From Tethya wilhelma (taxonomy: Eukaryota; Porifera; Demospongiae; Tethyida; Tethyidae): DNA of 64,000 nucleotides. Within the stretch, counting starts at the first letter, position 1. Every line of letters begins with the position of its first letter. The notes beneath the pieces are model-generated. The model made no database searches and had not been told where the DNA came from. It saw only the letters and a program-made list of their open reading frames with translations. Made by a program: the position numbers and the translations under genes. Below are positions 29,810-40,311 of this stretch, piece after piece. The DNA lies in contig CAXIPT010000004.1 of NCBI GenBank assembly GCA_964030475.1, forward strand, positions 4,704,211-4,768,210, in the 5' to 3' direction.

Positions 29810-30330
29810 GTATGAGTTAGAACCAGAGAGATGAAGACTCAGCTTGACATACAATCCTTTCTGAAATGAGGATTCGACGCGCCAATGCTTACACTCATCA
29901 GACTTCACTGAAGTGTAAAGTTGTGTCTATGAATTCTTCCCAGTTGAGTGATAGACTTAACAGTGTGCTAGACTGGTTAAATGAGTGAAAAAGAACAAAA
30001 TGAGTGGGTACTTTGACATAAAAATTAATGTGACGAATAAATTTGCATTATGAGTTTTGTATTCTGTATATTAAATACCAATTGATTCTTTTGAAAGTTT
30101 CTAACATTAGTAAGAGGCAATTGTAAGTTGATAAACACTCACATATCCTTTCTATGTGTGCTTATAAGCCCAAACAAGCTCATTCAAACAAGTACTGCTG
30201 TATTACAGCAAATTTTACTACATTGTATCATAAGTAACTAATTATGCATGAAATTCACCCCATCTAAAAGCCATTTTTAAAAAATTGTGGAAACACAAAG
30301 AGTAGCTTACTATAAACTTCAGTCCAAGTA
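29810..30330. other. Unassigned AT-rich interior of F
   Basis: No supported exon or repeat. Confidence 0.4.
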
Positions 30331-30336
30331 GAAGTG

Positions 30337-30492
30337 AAAAAATGATCCAGTTTCTTTGGGAAAACTGTGCCTTTTGAATCACTCTTTCCCAAAGAGAAGT
30401 GGTCCAAAGAAGGTTGGTTCACTCCTTGGACTGTATCTCAGCTCCCATAAGTGCTATGAAGCTCAAACAAAGACGAAAAGCTTCAGCAAAGA
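30337..30492 (+). CDS. Open frame interrupted by Ty3 copy 2 (left half)
   Basis: After TGATCCAG (30338) one frame is open: GKLCLLNHSFPKRSGPKKVG then SLLGLYLSSHKCYEAQTKT. Without the Ty3 element and one AAAGA copy it continues at 34791 as DKRFQPCLLLPRVFNGIH and stops at about 34857. Basic composition; no family recognised. The continuity across the insertion is the only support. Confidence 0.3.
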
Positions 30493-30618
30493 TGTAATGT
30501 TGTGGTTTAGTTTACTTCCTGTTTGTGTAATTAGATAGATATATAAGAGAACATGTTCTAAAATTTCGTTCAGTTCTGGTCCAGTTTTACATGAGAATAA
30601 TTGATTGAGAATATCACA
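30493..30618 (+). repeat. 5' LTR, Ty3 copy 2
   Basis: TGTAATGTTG...AATATCACA, TG/CA termini, 126 bp, TATATAAGAG near 30540. One base differs from the 3' LTR (ACATGAGAAT against ACATGTGAAT). Confidence 0.95.
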
Positions 30619-30622
30619 TATT

Positions 30623-30637
30623 TGGCGACGAGGATGG
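30623..30637 (+). promoter_or_regulatory. Primer-binding site region, overlapping the gag start
   Basis: TGGCGACGAGGATGG begins four bases after the LTR. TGG at this place is the hallmark of pairing with a tRNA 3' CCA end; which tRNA is not determined. The gag ATG (30634) lies inside it, as in copy 1. Confidence 0.65.
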
Positions 30638-31548
30638 CCGCTCTTCTTGGGACACTAGAAAAGTTTGATCCTGGACAAGAGGAGTGGACTCAGTATGTTG
30701 AGAGAATGGAACAATTTTTCGAAGCCAACGGTCTCACAGGAGAGGACAACAAAGACAAGAGGCGTGCTACGTTCCTCTCTGTCGTCGGACCGGAACCCTA
30801 CAAGCTACTCAGTAGTCTGCTGGCTCCCACTAAGCCAAAGGACAAGACGTACACCGAGCTAGTGGCGAAACTAACAAGCCATTATTGTCCCGCTCCCTCG
30901 GAGGTGATGCAACGATTCCGCTTCAACTCCAGGTCTAGAAAGCAAGGAGAACCGGTAGCCACGTACGTGCGACGGTTAGCTCAACACTGCAATTTCGGAG
31001 ACACCTTGGACAAGATGCTCCGGGACCGGTTGGTGTGGGGAGTGAATGATGATAGCATACAAAGGAAGTTGCTACAGGAGACCAATCTTACGTTCACGAA
31101 AGCTTTGTCAATAGCCCAAGGATCTGAGGCAGCCGATCAGAACCTCAAGGAGATGAAGGCACCTGGAAGAGAAGCCAGTTCAGCTGGTGTGCCCATCAAG
31201 CAGGAGCCTGTGAACAAACTAGCAACAAAGAAGCCCTCAGAAAAAGGAGGTCAAGGAGTTTGCTATTGCTGTGGAGTCGAAGGGCATTTTGCAAGTGGAT
31301 GCCGGTTTCGTGACACAAATGCAAGAAACGTGGACACCTGGCAAAGGTGTGTGGAAAGTTTCGTGACAAGCAGTCCACCAAGGGCAGTCACCACCAGAGA
31401 GGCGCAAAACAGACAGTGCGGTTGGTGGAGCAGGAGGCCGAATCCAGCCAGTCGGAAGAGGATCTACCCTTGTATAATGTACAGCAGGTGCAAGAGGATC
31501 GCTCACCCCCTATCCAGGTACAAATGTGTGTTGACAATCAGAATATAG
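30634..31548 (+). pseudogene. Ty3 copy 2 gag, second zinc knuckle lost
   Basis: MAALLGTLEKFDPGQEEWTQ, then a capsid-like region. A 9-bp in-frame deletion (YVRRLAQ instead of YVAELRRLAQ in copy 1, about 30968) and an intact first CCHC knuckle (CYCCGVEGHFASGC) follow. Just after it a 10-bp deletion (about 31312) removes CHKC of the second knuckle and shifts frame, so the remainder to 31548 is spurious. Copy 1 keeps both knuckles. Confidence 0.85.
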
Positions 31549-31877
31549 TGCTAGAGGTAGACACAGGTGCCTCAGTGTCTGTTGTTTCAGAAGCTTTGTG
31601 TCAACAATTGTGGCCTGGGAGGAGCCTGAAGCCAACCACTATCCAGTTACAGACTTACTCTAAAGAAGCCTTAGAGGTGGTTGGTTGCACAGATGTTCAT
31701 GTGGTCTATGGAGACCAAAGTGCTGACTTACAACTTGTGGTTGTGAAGGGGGAGGGTCCCGCCCTATTAGGAAGAAACTGGTTAAACAAGATCAAGTTGG
31801 ATTGGAACAGAATTCACTATTTGTTGAACCCCAGTTTGCAAGAGCTGTTGAAGCAGTTCGGAGCCAAGGGGAGTTAG
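31347..31877 (+). pseudogene. Ty3 copy 2 protease region, active site intact
   Basis: The frame resumes after the gag deletion with KFRDKQSTKGSHHQRGAKQT and reaches a retropepsin active site VLEVDTGASVSVVSEAL, with the catalytic Asp kept (it is Tyr in copy 1). It continues through GRNWLNKIKLDWNRIHYLL. A 7-bp loss near 31867 relative to copy 1 shifts the frame and ends it at 31877, just before RT. Confidence 0.85.
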
Positions 31878-31879
31878 GT

Positions 31880-33033
31880 ATGTTCAAGGGACTCCAAGCG
31901 AACATTGAGGTGGATGACCAAGCCACCCCGAGGTATTGTAAAGCTCGAACACTACCGTATGCCATGCGGAGGAGGAGCTGGAGAGGTTGGTGCGAGAGGG
32001 TACACTGGAACCCGTGGACTACTCCGACTGGGCGGCGCCAATCGTGGCAGTGATCAAGAGCGACAAGAAGAGTGTGCGATTGTGTGGGGATTTCAGGATG
32101 ACAGTTAATCCGGTTTCAAGATTGAACCGGTACCCCATTCCAAAGGTGGAAGATGTGTTCGCAACACTCGAGAAAGGAAAGATATTTACGAAGCTCGACC
32201 TAAGCCAAGCGTATCAGCAGTTGGAGTTGAATGAAGAGTCAAGAAAATTTGTAGTGATAAACACTCACAAGGGACTCTTCCGATACAAGCGGTTACCCTA
32301 CGGCATCTCCTCCGCTCCTGGGATTTTCCAGAAAGCTATGGAGCACCTCCTACGAGGAATTTGCGGAGTCACAGTGTATATCGACGATATACTTATTTCA
32401 AGCGAAACAGAAGCAAAGCACTTGAAGGTGCTGGAAGAGGTGTTAAGTCGATTGAGCAGAGCTGGACTGAGGCTCAAGAAGCCCAAGTGCCAGTTTATGG
32501 CATCGTCCGTCACTTACCTGGGTCATGTGATAGACGCCCAGGGACTCCATCCACTACCAGAGAAGGTGGAGGCAATCTGTCAAGCCAGGAACCCGCAGAA
32601 TGTGACAGAGCTGAAATCCTATTTGGGTATCTTGACCTACTACGGCAAATTCTTGCCCAACCTGTCATCCAAGCTCGCACCCCTGTACAAACTTCTTAGG
32701 AAAGGAGCACCGTGGTATTGGTCAGCCAAACAAGAAGCAGCATTTCAAGAGTCCAAGAGGATGTTGACCTCATCACAGTTGCTGGTGCATTTTGATCCAC
32801 AGTTACCATTAGTTTTGGCATGTGATGCTTCAGCTTATGGAATTGGGGCTGTGTTGGCACATGTACTTCCAGATGGCTCGGAGAAACCGATTGGGTTCGC
32901 TTCACGAACCTTGAATGCAGCTGAGCGTAACTACTCACAATTGGAGAAGGAGGGTTTATCCCTGGTTTTTGGAGTCAAGAGATTTTACTCATATCTGTTT
33001 GGTCACTCATTCACACTTGTGAGCCACTCCTGA
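31880..33033 (+). pseudogene. Ty3 copy 2 RT and RNase H
   Basis: Starts FKGLQANIEVDDQATPRYCK, then a 10-bp deletion (about 31965) shifts frame; from 31987 it is open for 348 codons. RT: FRMTVNPVSRLNRYPIPKV, FTKLDLSQAYQQL, RLPYGISSAPGIFQ, YIDDILIS (32377-32400, catalytic pair intact) and KCQFMASSVTYLGHVID. RNase H: LVLACDASAYGIGAVLAHVL, ASRTLNAAERNYSQLEKEG. It ends early at 33033 because about 10 bp are missing in the usual TDHKPL block near 33023, which includes a conserved RNase H residue. Confidence 0.9.
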
Positions 33034-33085
33034 GTTTGTTACATGGTCAGAAGCCAACGTCTCCACTAGGATCCGGCGGTGGGCC

Positions 33086-34567
33086 TTGTATTTGGCCATG
33101 TTTGAATACACACTCAAGTTTCGGAAAACGGAGGAACATGGTAACGCTGATGCTCTGAGTCGCCTACCACTCTCCGTGGTACCACCAGTGACACCAGAGC
33201 TTGTGTTGCTCTCGGAACATCTCGCCGATTCACCTGTGACTGCATCACAAATCCAAGAACAGACTCGAAGAGACCCGCAGCTGACACCTGTTGTTCAGTT
33301 TGTGCAGCAGGGTTGGCCGCACTCATGTCCCAGTGATGATCTTACCGTGTTCTTTGACAAGAGAGATGAACTCACTATCTATGATGGATGTTTGTTGTGG
33401 GGAACTCGTGTAGTCGTCCCCAATGCTAGTCGAGAAGCAGTTTTGACAGAGCTGCACGAGGGACATCCAGGCATCACCAAGATGAAGGGGTTAGCCAGAA
33501 TGTATGTCTGGTGGCCTAGAATCGACCAGGACATCACAGACGTGGTGAAACAGTGCCCTGAGTGTCAGCAACATCAGTCTACACCTCCAGTGGCACCACT
33601 ACAGCCTTGGAGATGGCCTACTAGACCGTGGGCTAGGCTCCATGTGGACTATGCAGGACCAATTGATGGCAAGATGGTTTTAGCTTTAATTGATGCCCAC
33701 TCCAAGTGGATTGAAGCAGCAGTGACGCCAAGTGCAACATCATCTGCTGTAATTGAGGAGCTGAGAGTATGGTTTGCACAGTTTGGATTGCCAGAGACGC
33801 TAGTCTCAGATAATGGGACTTGTTTTACGAGTGGGGAATTCAAGTCATTCCTGCAGAAGAATGGAATCAAGAGCATTACGTCGGCGCCCTATCATCCGGC
33901 ATCAAATGGCCTTGCAGAACGGGCAGTGCAGGTGGTGAAGAAAGGTCTTAAGAAGTGTACATCTGGTACTCTTCAATCTCGATTGGCTCGAACTCTGTTA
34001 GCGTATAGACTGACACCACACAGCACTACTGGTATCTCTCCTTCGGAAATGTTGATGGGCCGTCGTCCGAGATCCAGATTGGATTTGTTGAAACCTCACA
34101 CAGCTGAGAGGGTTGAACTGAAACAGACGCAACAAAAGAAGAATCATGATAGCCACTCGCGCCAGAGAACATTCGTGCAAGGTGATCTGGTATTTGTTAG
34201 GAACTATCATCGAGGTGACAAGTGGTTACCTGGTGTAATTGAACAGAAGACAGGACCTGTGTCATATAGAGTGAAACTAACTGATGGCCGATTTCGCCGT
34301 TGTCATGTTGATCAGGTACGGAGACGAACTCTGACAGTCCCTGATACTGTATGTTTAGATGACAGTCTTCCTGTTACCAACCAAGAGACGGTTGATCCAA
34401 TGGAGGATAAGAATGGTACAGTCATATCCGAATCTTCTGAGTTAGAGCAGGATTCTACAGTGGATGCAGAGTTGCTTGCATCTGGAACCTTAAAGAACTC
34501 GGGAACTGAGAAAGTTTATCCTCAACGCATGCGTAAGCCTGTAAGTCGGTTTGAACCAACTTGGTAA
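33086..34567 (+). CDS. Ty3 copy 2 integrase, open to its stop
   Basis: 493 codons from the first in-frame Met-like position; the true protein would be the C-terminal part of Pol. The linker EHGNADALSRLPL marks the end of RNase H. Integrase: HHCC finger (H124, H127, C157, C160 in this frame), catalytic D188 (LHVDYAGP), D242 (LVSDNGTCF) and E278 (NGLAERAVQ), a DD35E core, then a C-terminal GPY/F-like region (GVIEQKTGPVSYRVKL). A 9-bp difference from copy 1 lies at about 33190. All catalytic residues are present; it cannot be made as a normal polyprotein because of upstream breaks. Confidence 0.9.
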   Translation: MYLAMFEYTLKFRKTEEHGNADALSRLPLSVVPPVTPELVLLSEHLADSPVTASQIQEQTRRDPQLTPVVQFVQQGWPHSCPSDDLTVFFDKRDELTIYDGCLLWGTRVVVPNASREAVLTELHEGHPGITKMKGLARMYVWWPRIDQDITDVVKQCPECQQHQSTPPVAPLQPWRWPTRPWARLHVDYAGPIDGKMVLALIDAHSKWIEAAVTPSATSSAVIEELRVWFAQFGLPETLVSDNGTCFTSGEFKSFLQKNGIKSITSAPYHPASNGLAERAVQVVKKGLKKCTSGTLQSRLARTLLAYRLTPHSTTGISPSEMLMGRRPRSRLDLLKPHTAERVELKQTQQKKNHDSHSRQRTFVQGDLVFVRNYHRGDKWLPGVIEQKTGPVSYRVKLTDGRFRRCHVDQVRRRTLTVPDTVCLDDSLPVTNQETVDPMEDKNGTVISESSELEQDSTVDAELLASGTLKNSGTEKVYPQRMRKPVSRFEPTW

Positions 34568-34659
34568 TTACTTTGTTATTAGTTCTGTGTGTTTTAGATT
34601 TTATTACTTGGTTTATTTGTTTTTGTGTAGTGGAACTTTGTATTTTAGGAAGGAGGAAA
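34568..34659 (+). promoter_or_regulatory. 3' untranslated region and polypurine tract of Ty3 copy 2
   Basis: AGGAAGGAGGAAA at 34647-34659 abuts the 3' LTR, the plus-strand primer site for reverse transcription. Confidence 0.85.
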
Positions 34660-34785
34660 TGTAATGTTGTGGTTTAGTTTACTTCCTGTTTGTGTAATTA
34701 GATAGATATATAAGAGAACATGTTCTAAAATTTCGTTCAGTTCTGGTCCAGTTTTACATGTGAATAATTGATTGAGAATATCACA
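34660..34785 (+). repeat. 3' LTR, Ty3 copy 2
   Basis: 126 bp, one mismatch to the 5' LTR; followed by the AAAGA target duplication. Confidence 0.95.
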
Positions 34786-34857
34786 AAAGACAAGCGTTTT
34801 CAGCCATGTTTACTGCTTCCACGTGTTTTTAATGGTATTCATAGGGTGCACGTGTAA

Positions 34858-36130
34858 AGCTAAGCAAGCTGTTGCTATGGGCCAGCAGGATGCGTTGCTA
34901 CGTGGATTTCAATTTTTCGCGTACGGAACTAAGTTGCACAAGAACCATACGGTATGAAACACCCGTGGTACATTAAGGCATGGTTTTGCACATTAGGCCT
35001 AATTAAAATTGAACTTAAAATATTTCAATCCAAGAATGAGCATACAATACCAAACTCGGAGATATGGTACATATCAAGGATTGTAATGTCCACACAGTTT
35101 GATAGTCATGTGACCTCGAATAATTGCATAATTAAGCATTTTTCCCTTTTGTTCTAGGAGTTGGGGTTCCCATGGAGATATTGGCCCCATATTTGGGTGA
35201 TGTGTTAATTACGTTAATTAATAATTAACCACCAGAGCGCATAATTAATTAGTTATGAAAAATTTCTAATTAAAGAGCACCATCTTTAAAAATTGTTTTT
35301 TCCATAAGTCATTTATTATGCACTAATTAATTATGCACTCTGGTAGTTAATTAATAATTAATTTAGTTAACATGTTCACAAAATATTAACTTAATACCAT
35401 CCTTTGAAGTTCAACTCCTTCAGGACCAAAAAATCTCAATATACAACCTTGAATTATGCGCATATTTATTGTCACATGACCACTAAACTCAAGGAAAACT
35501 TCAAAATTACTAAGTTGAATCAACATGCTAAGTTTGGTATTCAATAATGCTACCTAAGGGCAGATATGCAATTTTTATCTTGAAAAACTGAATTAACACA
35601 GTCATGCCTTGATGCCCCTGAGTAGTCAATGATTATGCATCATTGTATGGAGACAGAATGTTATTATATATACCCAGTATGATATTACGATATCATTACA
35701 ACATAGATGAGATAGTAGAGCTGGAGGGGATCTGGCCATGGAGTTTTCCTGATACTGTGTGTATGCATATCAGTTATAGCTACTCCTTTAAGCAATAATT
35801 AAGACGACCTGTCTTAGTACTAAAACAAATCACAATAATTATTCTGATTGATTCCACTGTAGCTAGTAGCATTGGCTGCATCCATTCATAAATAATGATT
35901 GTAACTATACAAATTAAAGTATTATTACTTGACCTGCAGAATATCATCATGAATAGCCTCCGGGCATGGCTCTTCAAATTGACACTAATTGTGCTTCCAC
36001 CAACACATAAAGGAAATGAATTGAAGAACAAGAAAAGAAACAAGAAGATAAATTCAGATCTATAACCAGTATTGTCTTGCCATTAGCTTCTTAAAATTAT
36101 TAATGCTACAGTAGAATTATAAATTAGCAT
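34858..36130. other. Unassigned AT-rich interior of F
   Basis: A protein-like frame with a donor occurs at about 34870-34950 (AVAMGQQDALLRGFQFFAYG, then ACG|GTATGA). An imperfect palindromic zone of TTAATTAATAATTAA lies at 35200-35370. Otherwise nothing recognised. Confidence 0.35.
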
Positions 36131-36283
36131 TGGCAACATTCCTGTCTCTAGCTTGACATGGGGTTAGCTGTTAGAGACAGGAACGTTGCCACGTTGAAAT
36201 TTTGCCACAGGAATGCTGCCAATAACCATCACCTCATTATCTGTAGAGTTCAAAGTTCAATTTTAATTGGCAACGTTCCTGTC

Positions 36284-36830
36284 TCTAGTCATCCTGTTAC
36301 TTGACCCTCCAACCCAGCCTAGTAACCTCTCCCCTGAACATCGCTCTCCTTATCTCACCATCTTGTATACCAACTGCCGTAGTCTCATTCCCAAACTTGA
36401 TGACCTGAGAGTAATGGTCGCTACTCACAACCCTCATGTGATTTGCCTATGTGAAACCTCAGTGAGGACTCAGACCTCTGTTTCAACCTAGTACATCGTG
36501 ACAGGAACAGACACCGAGGCGGTATTGCCATCTTCATCCATGACTCTCTCAGCAGAAACATCGTTCTATCCCACAAGTCAATCAAACAGCTTGCAATCAA
36601 AGTTTCCAACTGCCAGGCACAGTCTCACCTGTGCACTTTTGTACTGCCCCCCTCATCGGCCATCTCAGTTCTACATGACCTTGAGGACTCTCTTGAGAGA
36701 CTTCCTCCAAATAAGTATAAATCCCTCCTCATGGTTGGCAATTTCAACATTGATGTTACTTCCGACAACTCAAATCCTATACTTGCAAACATCTAAACCA
36801 CTCATGACATAAAACAAGTGATTTCCTCCA
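36284..36830 (+). pseudogene. LINE copy 2, AP-like endonuclease fragment
   Basis: Frames in pieces: SPYLTILYTNCRSLIPKLDD then NPHVICLCET, the N-terminal part of the exonuclease-endonuclease-phosphatase fold used by LINEs to nick DNA (catalytic Asn in YTNCRS and Glu in LCET visible). Then HRDRNRHRGGIAIFIHDSL in another frame, and LLMVGNFNIDVT-like near 36728. At least three frameshifts. It joins the PHD fragment at 28740-28953 across insertion F. Confidence 0.75.
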
Positions 36831-36959
36831 TGACAAGGAACACCCCTACCTTTCAAACCCTGATCGATCATGCGTACTTGTCTGAGGAATTAAGTTGTAT
36901 CCACTCCACCCAGACCACGGCTGCATTCTACTCCCCACCCACTGCAAACCAAGAAGAGT

Positions 36960-38276
36960 AGCAAACGTTTAATCTGGCTTTGCCGACTGGGAAACTGCTA
37001 ATGACAAACTAGCTTCCTTCACCTCTTGCATCAGCAGTAAATCTGATGTTTCTGCTCTTGGTATGACTTTTTCATGTGTCTATCATGAAGGTCTCCATCT
37101 CATCTCATAACGTCAGGAATACCAACAGCATCCCCTACATCCCCCAAAAACTCATCTCAAAGAAAAACCAACTTTACCACTCCACTAAAAAGTGCCTTAC
37201 TACCTCAGCCTGGTTGAAATACAATCAATTCAGAAATCATATTACTTCAGCCCTCCGATCAGCCAAGACTCATTTCTTCAAATCTCTAATGATCAAACTT
37301 AACTCTCCTTTCGGCCGATTCCAGTCGCATTCCAGGAGATATTCCTCTTGGTGGGGTCTCAGAGTCCACCACCCTGGGTAAAGCAAACCTACTAAAGTTT
37401 TTTGCTTCATGTTTCTCTCCATCCTCAAACGAACCTCTTGAAGATCCCACCACCTCACCAAACAAGCCAACCATTTCTTCTGTTTCTTGCAGTGAAGAAG
37501 TCTTCTCCCAACTGAATTCACACAAAACCAACACAGCTACCAGCCCTGATGGGATTTCGGGTCATATATTATGGAATACCACCACTGGGATCAATCAGTC
37601 ACTTACTCACATATTTAATACATCTATGAAGCTTGGGAAACTTCCCTCTGCATGGAAACATTCTAATGTTACCCCTATACCCAAGGGCAAGAATTCTACA
37701 AGTGTTTGAACTTTCGTCTGATCTCCCTTCTCTCCCTACCCTCAAGATCCTTGAAAGAATTGTCCACTATAAGTATCCAAATTTCTCTACGATCACAACC
37801 TAGTTTCTAAGATTCAATTCGGATTTCATCCTCAGTCCTCAACGCAAGAGGCCTTGCTGTCTGTAACCAACACCTGGCAACTAATGCTTTCAAAGCATAG
37901 AGTTGTAGCTGCTTTTTCTTGGATGTCCGAAAGGCCTTTAACTTGGTTCCACTCATCAAACCTCTCCATAATTTTGGTGTTCAGGGGACGCTACTAAACT
38001 GGTTCAAAGACTATCTCTCTGACAGATCACAAAGAGTAATCCTGGAAGGTGTGAGTTCCTGTGATACATCTGGTGTGCCCCAGGGCTCTATATTTGGCGC
38101 TCTCCATGGCCATACCATCACCCCAAGCCACTCGGTCACCTACCTAGGCATAACTATATCTCCAAATCAATCTCACCTGGGCTTCCAACATCATCAACTC
38201 TATATGTAAGAAAACAAAGCATAATCTTGGACAAATTCACCGCAATCTGCACCAAATTCCGAGTAAGCTCACACTA
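36960..38276 (+). pseudogene. LINE copy 2, RT region with many frameshifts
   Basis: Connector (NSIPYIPQKLISKKNQLYHS, then WLKYNQFRNHITSALRSAK), RT start (TNTATSPDGISGHILW), QFGFHPQSSTQEALL, then LDVRKAFNLVP-like and GTLLNWFKDYLSDRSQRVIL, TSGVPQGSIFGAL. Large parts of the palm including the YADD block are missing between SIFGAL and HTITPSHSVTYLGITIS. Interrupted at 38276 by repeat E copy 2. Confidence 0.75.
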
Positions 38277-38777
38277 CATCAAGTGGTTGCTATATATACT
38301 TTGGGCATTCTAGCTCCTTATACAGTCAAAAACTGTTCTAAATATAGCATACAGCTCCCCTACAGTACAATAAGCGCTTGCACACAGCAGCTCCGCGTGT
38401 ATGAAAACACTGAGCATGCTGTACAACCACACGGGTTGAACTCAATTGATTTGAAAGCACCTCCTAACTTGTATTTTCCTGTGGCTCCAACAGTTTTATA
38501 GGACATAAAATCAACTTTCATGGACAACAATAATGTGGATAAACACATAGAAAGGGTAAAAACCTTTCCACTATTTTTTTTTTTCACCTCTGTATATTGT
38601 CATCAATGGCCATACCATCACCCCAAGCCACTCGGTCACCTACCTAGGCATAACTATATCTCCAAATCAATTTCACCTGGGCTTCCAACATCATCAACTC
38701 TATATGTAGGAAAACAAAGCATAATCTTGGACAAATTCACCGCAATCTGCGCCAAATTTCGAGTAAGCTCACACTAC
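38107..38777 (+). repeat. 170-bp direct duplication flanking repeat E copy 2
   Basis: 38107-38276 and 38609-38777 are near-identical LINE sequence (ATGGCCATACCATCACCCCA ... GAGTAAGCTCACACTAC). Between them lie repeat E copy 2 (38276-38587) and a 21-bp filler. It is either a very long target duplication or a tandem duplication that picked up E. Confidence 0.8.
38276..38587 (+). repeat. Repeat E copy 2 (312 bp)
   Basis: Same as copy 1 (29365-29673) with a few substitutions and a longer T tract near the end. Confidence 0.85.
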
Positions 38778-39230
38778 AGATCTTCAGCTCTACCATTTTA
38801 CCAAAGCTGGACTGTTGCTCTGCAGTATGGGATCCACACCACCAAACCCACAATCACTCGAATCAATGAGTTAAAAAGTTCGCAAGCCGGATAATCACTC
38901 AGGAATGAGACACTGTATTACAACTCTCTCCGTTCTACCTTGAAACTACTTCCTCTATCCGATTGATGCAGAAGCCAAAAGCTGAAATTTTGCTATATAT
39001 AATATCCTGCACAACCTCTCTTGAATCCAATCTAGCACTTTTATTCCTCACCTCCCCCCCGTCTCCCCAACTCTATGCCACTGTTCAAGCCATTTGTTTC
39101 GACTGTTGCGCATAGGGCTTCTTTCTTTATTGACGTGTGGAACTCACTTTCTGATCGTGTCATTCTATCCAGCAGCTTTAAATATAATCTTTACAATTTT
39201 TTACCACTGTGTAGTTACTGAAATTTTTGT
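38778..39230 (+). pseudogene. LINE copy 2, C-terminal and 3' end
   Basis: Frames resembling the LINE C-terminal region (e.g. RSSALPFYQSWTVALQYGIH; later VDVWNSLSDRVILSS-like near 39135) appear in several registers. It ends where family B begins at 39231. No (TTA)n or poly(A) tail seen. Confidence 0.5.
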
Positions 39231-40039
39231 ATTCCCAGTACGGTAGTACTGGGTACATAGGAATGGCACGGATGGCCCATTAGCGCAATACAAATATTCA
39301 CGCGAATAACTGCAAAAACTGATCGCTAAAGTAACAAACTAAAGTATGCCAAACCTCCAATTTCTTCTTCAATTTCTTCTTCTCCTTCTCCTTCTCCTTC
39401 TCCTACTCCTACTCCTACTCCTATCCCTATCTTGGAACGACTTTTCTCGAAGACCACTCGCTTTCAGAAACTGATTCTTGAACGAANGAACGACTTTTCT
39501 CGAAGACCGCTCGCTTTCAGAAGCTGATTCTTGAACGAATAAACTTGGTTTCTTTGTCTTCATGTGCTTTTTGTATCGGTTATTCGTCTCTCTAGCTGAG
39601 TCGCTAGATACAAGATGAAAAGCGCCTTCAGCCATTCATTTCTATACTGATTAATAATTCATTAGCTACCTTGGAAAACAAGTTGACGACCCTTTTCCAG
39701 TTAGACAAGTGTGCGTTATTTGGAATCCGAATATTCGCTGCCCTGCCTGTTTTACCTGAAGTTTTCTGGTTGTGCTGAAGTCTCTATAACCAGTTACTAG
39801 TCTTCAATAATTGGAGGTGAATAGTCTACTTTGTTACATAGTTGTCATTATAAGAAGATGAGCAAAGCAAGTAAATTTTGTAAGATACAGCTCCAATCTC
39901 CTGAGATGCTTCACCATGACTTTATACTGATAGCATAGATTATAACATAAGCTATAATATCCATGCTGATAGTGTACAAGTAACTAACATATACATACAA
40001 ACTCAAACGTGATGTAGAATTATGAAAAAATGAGAACAA
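39231..40039 (-). repeat. Repeat family B copy 3 (reverse)
   Basis: Starts with the hairpin end ATTCCCAGTACGGTAGTACT, and runs in reverse to the junction with M copy 4. Around the N at 39487 about 53 bp (GAACGACTTTTCTCGAAGAC...) occur twice, so the N marks a contig overlap that was not merged. A (CTT)n/(CTA)n pyrimidine tract lies at 39362-39425. Confidence 0.8.
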
Positions 40040-40311
40040 ACAAGTGAAAAAAACATTGAAAATGTAATGAGACATAGGAATGGCCAAATCGTAAAAAAGA
40101 AAGCAATCAAGATGGAATGGCTGTTTGAGTGTGTAAAGAATTATTCCTATGGGCAACATGAGGGACCCACCATGGGAAGAGAGTACTACATGCAGCCCAC
40201 ACAGAAATGATTCTGCACACACTCAAACAGCCATTCCATCTTGTTTGCTTTCTTTTTTACGATTTGGCCATTCCTATATCTCATTACATTTTCAATGTTT
40301 TTTTCACTTGT
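40040..40311. repeat. Foldback MITE family M copy 4
   Basis: ACAAGTGAAAAAAACATTGA ... TTTTTTTCACTTGT, complete arms, diverged subfamily with GGACCCACCATGGGAAGA loop. Confidence 0.85.

Larger units (their letters stand above)
30493..34785 (+). mobile_element. Ty3/gypsy retrotransposon copy 2, full length with 5-bp TSD
   Basis: 4293 bp, with 126-bp LTRs at both ends, a primer-binding site, gag, protease, RT, RNase H and integrase in Ty3 order, and a polypurine tract. AAAGA flanks it directly at 30488-30492 and 34786-34790, a 5-bp target duplication typical of this group. The LTRs differ at one base in 126, so insertion was recent on the scale of neutral divergence, yet the coding region has about six small deletions. 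There is no envelope frame and no chromodomain seen. Non-autonomous at present. Confidence 0.95.
28954..36283. mobile_element. 7.3-kb insertion F in LINE copy 2, with inverted ends
   Basis: Left end TAGAGACAGTACGTTGCCAC (28954) and right end GGCAACGTTCCTGTCTCTAG (ending 36283) are imperfect inverted repeats with GACAGnnACGTTGCCA in common. Extra copies of the same end motif at 28980-29020 and 36131-36185 suggest a compound or nested terminus. The interior holds two splice-consistent exons, repeat E copy 1, and the full Ty3 copy 2. Whether F is one transposon or a nest of several is not settled. Confidence 0.5.
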
